From: JAYEHK01 sp034659475
Lineage (GTDB): Bacteria > Bacillota > Syntrophomonadia > Syntrophomonadales > Syntrophomonadaceae
Reading direction: 5' to 3'
DNA: 6,793 nt
Assembly: GCA_034659475.1 (NCBI GenBank)
Contig: JAYEHK010000006.1
Location: forward strand, 1-6,793
The position numbers were made by a program, and so were the translations under genes. Each line of letters starts with the position of its first letter. The stretch's first letter is position 1. The notes under the pieces are model-generated. The model did not search any database. It was not told where the DNA came from and was given only the letters and a program-made list of their open reading frames with translations. Below, piece after piece: positions 1 to 4,644 of this stretch.

Positions 1-397
1 TTCATCACTAGAGTTGGAAAGAGAAGGCTTATCTTATACGATAGATACCATTGATTATTATCTGGAGCGACTTCCAGGGGTTGAGATCTTTTTTATCATG
101 GGAGTGGATGCGCTGCAGATTATCAACACGTGGAAAAGTGTCAATCGAGTGGTAGGTCTGTGTGAATTTGTGGTGGTCACCAGACCTGGGTATTACCTTG
201 ATCCCAACGAAGCATGTTATAAGGAAGTTTCGCCTGTCCTGTGGGAACATGTACATCCCTTGGAGATCCCTGGTTTGTTTATCTCGTCGACTGAGGTTCG
301 AAATCGGGTGGCATCTGGGAAAAGCATTCGTTATTTGCTTCCGGAAGAAGTAGAGGCCTACATACAGGAGAATCAATTGTACAGGGAGGAACGGTAA
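1..397 (+). CDS. nadD: Nicotinate-nucleotide adenylyltransferase, 5'-truncated by the window edge
   Basis: The enzyme transfers the AMP part of ATP to nicotinate mononucleotide, giving deamido-NAD in cytosolic NAD synthesis. About 131 C-terminal residues are present. The reading frame is open from base 2, so the true start lies upstream of the window; the TTG at 14 is an internal leucine codon. Family signatures are visible: the SYTIDT segment, GVDALQIINTW (the G-x-D...W signature of the NadD nucleotidyltransferase fold), and near the C terminus the ISSTEVRNR motif (the ISS[TS]xxR ATP-binding signature) followed by the typical R-Y-L-(L/V)-P-E-E-V...YI ending. The stop codon TAA overlaps the ATG of yqeK (TAATG), so the two genes are probably translationally coupled. 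The nadD-yqeK pair is a conserved Bacillota arrangement. The assignment is firm; only the N-terminal third is missing. Confidence 0.95.
   Translation, partial: SSLELEREGLSYTIDTIDYYLERLPGVEIFFIMGVDALQIINTWKSVNRVVGLCEFVVVTRPGYYLDPNEACYKEVSPVLWEHVHPLEIPGLFISSTEVRNRVASGKSIRYLLPEEVEAYIQENQLYREER
384..390 (+). promoter_or_regulatory. Ribosome binding site of yqeK inside nadD
   Basis: GGGAGGA lies six bases before the yqeK ATG at 397 and inside the last codons of nadD. It fixes the yqeK start and, with the one-base overlap of stop and start codons, supports coupled translation. Confidence 0.8.
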
Positions 398-975
398 TGA
401 TTGGTGACCAGCAGATTATTGAAATCATCCAGGCTAAGCTTTCCGCGCGGCGCTTTCAGCATAGTATGAACGTAGCACAAACGGCAAGAACTCTTGCACA
501 AATGCACGGAGAGAATCCGGATATTGCATATACAACCGGGTTGCTTCACGATTATGCCAAGGGGATATCAGGTGATGAACTCCTTCGGATTGCAGAAGAA
601 AATAATCTTATTGAGGTTGATTTGGAACGGCAGTTGCCAGATCTTCTGCATGCGCCAGTTGGGGCATATCTTGTTGAACGAGAACTGAAACTACATGATG
701 TGTCGATGCTCGAAGCAATTCGTGTACATACACTGGGTTCACTGGATATGAGCCTTTTGGATAAAATCATCTTTCTGGCCGATATGATAGAACCCGGGCG
801 GGATTATCCTGGGCTGCAGAGATTACAGTGTCTAACCGAAAGGGATCTTGATCAGGCCATGCTGTTTGCCATGGAATCCACCATCCGCTATTGTCTGGAT
901 CAGGGAAGGCTTCTGCATCCACGAACAATTGAAGTAAGAAATCGATTTTTGGAAATAATAAATGAAACAAGCTAG
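397..975 (+). CDS. yqeK: HD-domain bis(5'-nucleosyl)-tetraphosphatase, YqeK family
   Basis: This 192-residue protein has the length and motifs of the YqeK family, symmetrical Ap4A hydrolases that split diadenosine tetraphosphate into two ADP. Metal-ligand candidates of the HD fold are in the expected order: H22 in the RFQHS segment, the H51-D52 pair in LLHDYAKG, H85 in LLHAPVGA, H111 in VHTLG, and D129 in FLADMIEPGRD. The FLADxIEPxRD block is a YqeK hallmark that separates it from generic HD proteins. No signal peptide or membrane segment is seen, so it should be cytosolic. The ATG at 397 follows a good Shine-Dalgarno sequence and overlaps the nadD stop, implying one transcript with nadD. In many relatives rsfS follows closely; here about 390 bases of repeat-rich DNA intervene. 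Family assignment is strong; the Ap4A activity is taken from characterised homologues. Confidence 0.93.
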   Translation: MIGDQQIIEIIQAKLSARRFQHSMNVAQTARTLAQMHGENPDIAYTTGLLHDYAKGISGDELLRIAEENNLIEVDLERQLPDLLHAPVGAYLVERELKLHDVSMLEAIRVHTLGSLDMSLLDKIIFLADMIEPGRDYPGLQRLQCLTERDLDQAMLFAMESTIRYCLDQGRLLHPRTIEVRNRFLEIINETS

Positions 976-1023
976 TTAATAAGCTGTTAATTAGAAAATA
1001 GGTTGAGTATAAGCGGAATTATT

Positions 1024-1069
1024 AGTTGGTCAGTTGGTTAGTTGGTTAGTTGGTTAGTTGGTCAGTTGG
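1024..1069 (+). repeat. AGTTGGTY octamer tandem array, copy 1
   Basis: Five full octamers and a partial sixth run head to tail: AGTTGGTC, three AGTTGGTT, AGTTGGTC, then AGTTGG. The only variation is C or T at the last base. The same array occurs in opposite orientation at 3732-3761. No spacer of CRISPR size is present, so this is a simple microsatellite-like repeat. Confidence 0.9.
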
Positions 1070-1172
1070 AACGTTGAAGTGGGTTAGTAAGAAAACAGAC
1101 ACACCCTTACGGGTACCACTTATGTTTCCTTCGGTCACTTTTAATATGACGCGGATAACACGGATTTTTTTG

Positions 1173-1246
1173 TAAGGGGTCAGGGGTGAAGGGTAAGAGC
1201 AATGCCTAGCGCATAGCGACTGACTCCTAACCCCTAACCCCTAACC
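1173..1246. repeat. Inverted heptamer arrays (TNAGGGG / CCCCTAA)
   Basis: The left arm has three degenerate heptamers, TAAGGGG, TCAGGGG and TGAAGGG (1173-1193). The right arm has CTCCTAA, CCCCTAA and CCCCTAA (1224-1244). The arms are imperfectly complementary around a loop of about 30 bases, so an imperfect hairpin or cruciform is possible. The unit resembles telomere-type repeats only in composition; nothing suggests a replicon end. Confidence 0.65.
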
Positions 1247-1325
1247 AATTTCCATTGGTGGTTAGTACGAAAATAGGTTGAATTAAACGAGGACCTGGCA
1301 AAATACAGACGAAAAACAGGTGAAG

Positions 1326-1334
1326 TGATATAAT
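1326..1334 (+). promoter_or_regulatory. Extended -10 promoter candidate for rsfS
   Basis: TGATATAAT matches TGnTATAAT exactly, a consensus -10 with the upstream TG extension. No good -35 is seen 16-18 bases upstream (around CAGACG), which an extended -10 can tolerate. It would start transcription near 1341, about 24 bases before the chosen start codon. It would give rsfS its own promoter, which fits its separation from yqeK. Confidence 0.6.
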
Positions 1335-1351
1335 GGAAATATCAGACGAAT

Positions 1352-1357
1352 AGGAGG
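1352..1357 (+). promoter_or_regulatory. Ribosome binding site deciding the rsfS start
   Basis: A perfect AGGAGG lies one base before the TTG at 1359 and seven bases before the TTG at 1365. Only the second spacing is productive, so it selects 1365 as the start. Confidence 0.75.
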
Positions 1358-1364
1358 GTTGTTC

Positions 1365-1715
1365 TTGATAAAGGAAGATCAACTGGTACAGATGATTGCT
1401 GAAGCGGCTCAGGAAGAACAGGCAGGAGATTTATTAATACTTGATGTAAATGCACTTACCATTATTGCTGATTATTTTGTTATCGCCAGCGGACGAAGTT
1501 CGGTTCAAATAAAGAGCATCGCTGATAACATTGAGGACAAATTAACCGAGGCTGGTGTTTCAATGCTCCGCCGGGATGGTTATGAAGAAGGAAAATGGGT
1601 GGTTCTTGATTATGGATCAAGCATCGTACACATATTCCGTCAAGAGGAACGAGAGTACTACAACCTGGAAAATCTCTGGGGAGATGCTTCTCACGTAGCC
1701 ATACAAGAACAATAG
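1365..1715 (+). CDS. rsfS: Ribosomal silencing factor RsfS (Iojap/RsfA family)
   Basis: RsfS binds ribosomal protein L14 (uL14) on the large subunit and blocks joining of the small subunit, lowering translation when nutrients are scarce. The 116-residue product covers the whole family domain. Signatures are ADYFVIASGRSSVQ (residues 35-48), GYEEGKWVVLDYGSSIVHIF (72-91) and YYNLENLWGDA (98-108), all diagnostic of the Iojap/RsfS fold. There is no signal or membrane segment. I chose TTG at 1365 because the AGGAGG at 1352-1357 is spaced correctly for it; a TTG at 1359 would add two residues but sits almost against that site. The usual partners nadD and yqeK lie upstream beyond a 390-base repeat region, and a consensus extended -10 suggests independent transcription. 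It converges on the MFS gene downstream. Confidence 0.94.
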   Translation: MIKEDQLVQMIAEAAQEEQAGDLLILDVNALTIIADYFVIASGRSSVQIKSIADNIEDKLTEAGVSMLRRDGYEEGKWVVLDYGSSIVHIFRQEEREYYNLENLWGDASHVAIQEQ

Positions 1716-1722
1716 AATATTT

Positions 1723-1784
1723 CAAGGGGACGGTTTTTCGGTTATATTTTCAAAGCGAGATATATCCGAAAAACCGTCCCCTTG
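1723..1784. repeat. Perfect 19-bp inverted repeat, REP-like, possible bidirectional terminator
   Basis: CAAGGGGACGGTTTTTCGG (1723-1741) is exactly complementary to 1766-1784, with a 24-base centre that itself can pair partly (TATAT against ATATA). The arms begin eight bases after the rsfS stop and end ten bases before the MFS stop on the other strand, a typical place for a two-way terminator. No clear T-run follows on either strand, so factor-independent termination may be weak. The GGGGACGG core looks like a dispersed palindromic element rather than an ordinary terminator; that is an impression from sequence style. Confidence 0.7.
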
Positions 1785-1793
1785 TGATTTTAC

Positions 1794-3107
1794 TTACTTC
1801 CCAATGGATGGGTTTTCTTTATGCTGACTATAGAGTATGATGCCTATGATGAGTGCTGCGAGACAAAGTGTAAAAGCTGATCGATAGGCTGTTACAGAAT
1901 AAACTCCAGGCAACGACTGCGGGTATTTTGCTATCACGATGCCCATGATTTGCTGGAATAGTGCACCCCCTATGAACGGAAAAAGATTCAAACCGCCTAC
2001 TGCAGTGCCTGCCAATTCAGGATTACATGTTTCTTTGGCATCAGCAAAACTAATCACCATGACGGAGCCGAAAAAGCCGAACCACAGCATTAATATTGGC
2101 AGAAATGCTGGTGACATTGAATCTGTCATAAAAACCAGTGCGAACCATGCCAGGGAGTAGAGGAATGCGCCGAAGAAAAGAACTTTTTTTCTTGAATGAA
2201 AAATCTTATCAGAAGTATATCCAACCAATGGGCTGGCGATGATCATGCCAATGGGTATAAACATTAGCAATTTACCGGCTTCATCTGCTGATAAACCATA
2301 AACATCTCTCAAAAAAGGTCCTCCCCAAAGACCTTGAAATCCCATAATCGTTCCATAAAAAACAAATACCAGAAGACAAATCTGTACATAGTTCCAATTG
2401 CTGAAAACTTGCTTCAGGCCTTGTCCGACACTAATGTTAGTAGTGTTTGTTGCGGCAGGAGTCTCATCGTCTTCAATTTGTGCAATACTTGCTCCTCCGA
2501 TTGCAGAAGGTTTATTCCGTACAATTGCGAAGATTAATGCGGCTATTAAAATGGAAACACAACCCACCAGCAGCATGGAGTTTCGCCAGCCAATTGCGGA
2601 GATGAGCAGTACCAGGGGAGCTGCAGAGGCAATAGAACCGGAGTTCCCAATGGATGCCAGAATAGCTGAATAGGTTGCAAACTCATTCTTCCTGAACCAG
2701 TTTGTAAGGATACACATTGCGGGTACCCAGACAAAGCTAACGCCCAAGCCTACCATAAACTTTCCAAGCAGGACAACATGATAATTCTCGGCTAATCCGA
2801 AAATGATGGCACCTGTACCAGCAACCAATGAAAAAATGAACATTATGATTCGGGGGCCCCATCGATCGGAAAGAATACCTGCCGGTAGTTGGCCTAAAGC
2901 ATAGGCGTAAAAATACATTGAACTGAGCAGTCCGAGTGCAGACGGTTCAAGCCCGAATTCGGTGATCAAGTCCGGGGCCATAACTGCCGTTGAGGTGCGG
3001 TGAAAGAATACAAAGAAATAGGCCAGGGCAAGCACTGCATAAATTGCATAGCGATACGATAGCGTTTTTCTAATACTTGAATGGGTTGGATTGTTAGACA
3101 TTGTCAT
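1794..3107 (-). CDS. Major facilitator superfamily (MFS) transporter, substrate unknown
   Basis: A 437-residue integral membrane protein with the length and hydrophobic pattern of a 12-helix MFS permease. Between helices 2 and 3 it carries the MFS signature GQLPAGILSDRWGPR (residues 72-86, the G-x-x-x-D-R-x-G-x-R motif A), with a degenerate second-half counterpart at GYTSDKIFHSRKK (296-308). A polar loop at about 198-235 (rich in D, E, T, N) separates the two six-helix halves. Helix 1 is followed by FFHRTSTAVMAPDL (34-47), a form seen in sugar-phosphate-permease-like MFS proteins, but this does not identify a substrate. The ATG at 3107 follows GGAGGA with six bases spacing; an ATG two codons later is possible. 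The gene stands alone on its strand, with no enzyme or regulator next to it to hint at the cargo. It converges with rsfS across a palindrome. Confidence 0.9.
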   Translation of the reverse strand: MTMSNNPTHSSIRKTLSYRYAIYAVLALAYFFVFFHRTSTAVMAPDLITEFGLEPSALGLLSSMYFYAYALGQLPAGILSDRWGPRIIMFIFSLVAGTGAIIFGLAENYHVVLLGKFMVGLGVSFVWVPAMCILTNWFRKNEFATYSAILASIGNSGSIASAAPLVLLISAIGWRNSMLLVGCVSILIAALIFAIVRNKPSAIGGASIAQIEDDETPAATNTTNISVGQGLKQVFSNWNYVQICLLVFVFYGTIMGFQGLWGGPFLRDVYGLSADEAGKLLMFIPIGMIIASPLVGYTSDKIFHSRKKVLFFGAFLYSLAWFALVFMTDSMSPAFLPILMLWFGFFGSVMVISFADAKETCNPELAGTAVGGLNLFPFIGGALFQQIMGIVIAKYPQSLPGVYSVTAYRSAFTLCLAALIIGIILYSQHKENPSIGK

Positions 3108-3113
3108 ATAGAT

Positions 3114-3119
3114 TCCTCC
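3114..3119 (-). promoter_or_regulatory. Ribosome binding site of the MFS gene
   Basis: On the minus strand GGAGGA lies six bases before the ATG at 3107, which favours this start over the ATG two codons downstream. Confidence 0.75.
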
Positions 3120-3161
3120 GATTATTTATAAAGCTTAGACTTCAATACATTTAGCCAATAG

Positions 3162-3170
3162 ATAATATCA
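3162..3170 (-). promoter_or_regulatory. Weak promoter candidate for the MFS gene
   Basis: The minus strand reads TGATATTAT, an extended -10 with one mismatch to TATAAT, about 55 bases upstream of the ATG. No convincing -35 is present 17 bases further up, so this is tentative. The rest of 3108-3247 shows nothing else I recognise. Confidence 0.35.
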
Positions 3171-3247
3171 TAGCATAACTTAATGGCTTTGTTGATTCCC
3201 AAACGGATCGATATGTGCCAAAATAGGAAAAACTGTGAACTTAGTTA

Positions 3248-3407
3248 AGGGGCTATCAAGAAATAAACAAGGCAGAATACGCTGAGGATTTTTCTCGCTA
3301 GAAGAGGCATCAAAGCGCAGTCATACTGGACGTATGGCAAGCTTTGATAACGAAGTATAGCGTGAAAAAGACCGGCGTAAATGACTAGTTTATTTTTTGA
3401 TAGTCCC
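3248..3407. mobile_element. MITE-like element: 160-bp imperfect hairpin with terminal inverted repeats
   Basis: The ends are inverted repeats of 22 bases: GGGGCTATCAAGAAATAAAC at 3249-3268 pairs with 3388-3407, and the match continues weakly for two more bases (19 of 22 identical). Complementarity goes on inside: ACGCTGAGGATTTTTCTCGC pairs with the stretch near 3358-3379, ATCAAAGC (3309-3316) with GCTTTGAT (3341-3348), and CATAC with GTATG at the tip near 3322-3335. The whole element can thus fold into one long hairpin. TA stands directly outside both ends (3246-3247 and 3408-3409), as expected for a TA target duplication of the IS630/Tc1-mariner type. There is no coding capacity, so movement would depend on a transposase elsewhere. 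Family assignment is inferred; the inverted-repeat architecture is seen directly. Confidence 0.75.
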
Positions 3408-3423
3408 TAATATAATCTCAAAA

Positions 3424-3747
3424 ATGAAAAGCATTGGACTGGGTGTGCAGCAAGATGATGTTTCGCAGTTTCGAAGGCTTTCCAGTGAGGTTTTATCATC
3501 TGAAGGTGCACTTAAGGAGTTGAAACACCTGCATGAGATAAAAGCTGTTCCCACAAGCACATTTGAACAGCTATGTGATGAATATCATACACGTATCAAA
3601 GCGTTTGATAAATCTATGGACGCTTTGACCGCCAATAACGATGATCTTCTGAAAGCACAGGAGTACGAAGTCCGGGTTGTAGCATTAAAATATGGTTACT
3701 ACTCAGCCGTGTTAATCCGTGCCTATTCTTTCCAACTGACCAACTAA
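3424..3747 (+). pseudogene. Probable remnant of a CPA1-type cation/proton antiporter C-terminal tail
   Basis: The frame encodes about 107 soluble residues from the ATG at 3424 (open upstream to a TTG at 3397 inside the hairpin element). The pattern ALKELKHLHEIKAVP, then FEQLCDEYHTRI, a heptad-like helix, LLKAQEYEVRVVAL and SAVLIRAYS resembles the charged cytoplasmic tail that follows the transporter domain in NhaP/CPA1 Na+/H+ antiporters. The roughly 400-residue membrane domain that should precede it is absent, and no Shine-Dalgarno sequence stands before 3424. The 5' end abuts the MITE-like element, and the stop codon falls inside the octamer array at 3732-3761, so both ends look damaged. 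A free-standing small protein is the alternative. The family match is from pattern recognition only. Confidence 0.45.
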
Positions 3748-3761
3748 CCAACTAACCAACT
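3732..3761 (-). repeat. AGTTGGTY octamer tandem array, copy 2, inverted
   Basis: On the minus strand this reads AGTTGGTT twice, AGTTGGTC, then AGTTGG: the same unit and the same C/T variation as 1024-1069, in opposite orientation. It contributes the last residues and the stop codon of the antiporter-like remnant. Confidence 0.9.
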
Positions 3762-3836
3762 TTATGCCGCATAATCCGTCAACTGCGAAACTTGAGTTAA
3801 GTTAATATTTGCAAAATGCAGGCATTTCCAATTTTT

Positions 3837-3880
3837 CTCTGTTACAATAAGGGTAAACAGAGACTCAACTATGGTACAAT
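3837..3880 (+). promoter_or_regulatory. Tandem extended -10 promoter candidates with an inverted repeat, upstream of the Uma2 gene
   Basis: Two TGnTACAAT extended -10 boxes occur: TGTTACAAT at 3840-3848 and TGGTACAAT at 3872-3880. Neither has a good -35. A 7-bp inverted repeat, CTCTGTT (3837-3843) and AACAGAG (3856-3862), overlaps the first box and its start region, so it could be an operator or an early-transcript hairpin. Transcripts would begin near 3855 or 3887, giving a leader of about 80-115 bases. Confidence 0.45.
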
Positions 3881-3968
3881 TATCCGAACCTGAATAAAAA
3901 AGATGTTTAAGTTTCTCTTATTCATCATAAGGTATAGAAAGATATTTCTTAAAAGGACGGTGACTTAT

Positions 3969-4544
3969 ATGGCTATTCCGGTAAAGAAACAAAAAGAAAA
4001 GTATACCTACGGTGATTACAGGATATGGCCTGATGAGGAGAAATGGGAAATTATCAAGGGGGTTCCTTATTATATGAGCCCGGCACCTTTAAGAAAGCAT
4101 CAGGAAATTAGCGGTGCCCTGTTCGTGAAACTCTATAATTATCTGGAAGATAAGACCTGTAAGGTCTATGCTGCTCCTTTTGATGTCCGGTTTCCTGCAA
4201 GTGATGAAAAAGATGAGGATATAGAAACAGTAGTACAGCCCGATATTGCAGTGATATGTGATGAAGATAAACTGGACGACTGGGGCTGTAAAGGTGCTCC
4301 TGATTTCATTATAGAGATTCTATCTCCCGCCACTGCAAAAAGAGACCTGGGAGAAAAATTTGACCTCTATGAAGAAACGGGAGTTAAGGAATACTGGGTG
4401 GTATTTCCCCTAGATAAGGTAGTACATGTTTATTTATTAAATGAAGATGGCAAATATGAAAGCAACACTTATTATGAATTTGATAAAATTCCAGTAGCTG
4501 TTCTGGAAGGTCTGGAAGTGGACTTAATACAGGTGTTTTCATAA
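3969..4544 (+). CDS. Uma2-family (DUF820) PD-(D/E)XK-type protein, putative nuclease
   Basis: The 191-residue product matches the Uma2 family throughout: the MAIPVKK...KYTYGDY start, WEIIKGVPYYMSPAP (residues 26-40), QEISGALFVKLYNYL (45-59), the QPDIAVICD block (90-98), DFIIEILSPATAKRDLGEKFDLYEE (112-136, too long to be chance) and GVKEYWVV (138-145). The family has the restriction-endonuclease-like fold; the likely catalytic set is D92, E116 and K130, with E28 as a possible helper. Its biological role is not established: it is called an endonuclease by fold, and members are often stand-alone and multi-copy. I prefer the ATG at 3969, with GGTGA at 3959-3963 five bases before it and agreement with the usual family N terminus. 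An in-frame ATG at 3903 would add 22 hydrophobic/basic residues and has no ribosome binding site. No partner gene adjoins it, so no defence or toxin role can be read from context. Confidence 0.88.
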   Translation: MAIPVKKQKEKYTYGDYRIWPDEEKWEIIKGVPYYMSPAPLRKHQEISGALFVKLYNYLEDKTCKVYAAPFDVRFPASDEKDEDIETVVQPDIAVICDEDKLDDWGCKGAPDFIIEILSPATAKRDLGEKFDLYEETGVKEYWVVFPLDKVVHVYLLNEDGKYESNTYYEFDKIPVAVLEGLEVDLIQVFS

Positions 4545-4563
4545 AAATAGGTTTTGAAAATAC

Positions 4564-4612
4564 CTTCCTTCTCACTGATTCTGATGGATATATCGAATCA
4601 GTGAGAAGGAAG
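4564..4612. terminator. Perfect 18-bp stem-loop between convergent genes, likely bidirectional terminator
   Basis: CTTCCTTCTCACTGATTC (4564-4581) is exactly complementary to 4595-4612, with a 13-base loop. It starts 19 bases after the Uma2 stop and ends 32 bases before the stop of the minus-strand M56 gene. On the minus strand the stem is followed by a T-rich run (GTATTTTC), so termination is better supported for the M56 gene; on the plus strand the following bases are not a T tract. Confidence 0.7.
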
Positions 4613-4644
4613 TACCTTATTGGGGGTGACCTCATTCCACTACG

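Larger units (their letters stand above)
994..1281. repeat. 13-bp direct repeats bracketing the repeat-rich spacer
   Basis: GAAAATAGGTTGA occurs at 994-1006 and again at 1269-1281, and weaker similarity continues on the right of both copies. The copies bracket all the tandem and inverted repeats of the spacer, as a target duplication or a recombination scar would. A third partial relation exists inside: GGTTAGTAAGAAAACAG near 1082 resembles GGTTAGTACGAAAATAG near 1260. Confidence 0.55.
976..1358. other. Repeat-rich intergenic region between yqeK and rsfS
   Basis: No plausible coding region is visible in these 383 bases. The stretch holds, in order: one copy of a 13-bp direct repeat (994-1006), an AGTTGGTY octamer array (1024-1069), a pyrimidine/purine-biased stretch with no recognised signal (1080-1170), a pair of inverted heptamer arrays (1173-1246), a small ACCAAT/ATTGGT hairpin (1244-1259), the second copy of the 13-bp repeat (1269-1281), and the rsfS promoter candidate. 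I see no clear intrinsic terminator after yqeK. The content suggests insertion or slippage-driven growth of a spacer within a normally compact gene cluster. Confidence 0.7.

Noticed and set aside
29..376. A minus-strand open frame antisense to nadD
   Set aside because: It is a shadow of the strongly conserved nadD frame with no family features of its own.
1024..1069. Short regular repeats that might be a CRISPR array
   Set aside because: The octamers are contiguous with no spacers, and no cas gene is present.
1173..1246. G-rich heptamers as a G-quadruplex or telomere
   Set aside because: Each strand has at most three adjacent runs of three or more G, one short of an intramolecular quadruplex, and the site is internal to a chromosomal-type locus.
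1794..3107. Naming the MFS protein as a sugar-phosphate, nitrate or drug transporter
   Set aside because: Only general MFS motifs are visible, and no neighbouring catabolic or resistance gene supports a substrate.
3411..3416. A perfect TATAAT just outside the MITE as an outward promoter
   Set aside because: No TG extension and no -35 at 16-18 bases; the nearby TTGATA is only eight bases away, so spacing is wrong.
3903..3968. A 22-residue hydrophobic N-terminal extension of the Uma2 protein as a membrane anchor or signal
   Set aside because: The ATG at 3903 has no ribosome binding site, while ATG 3969 does and matches the usual family start.
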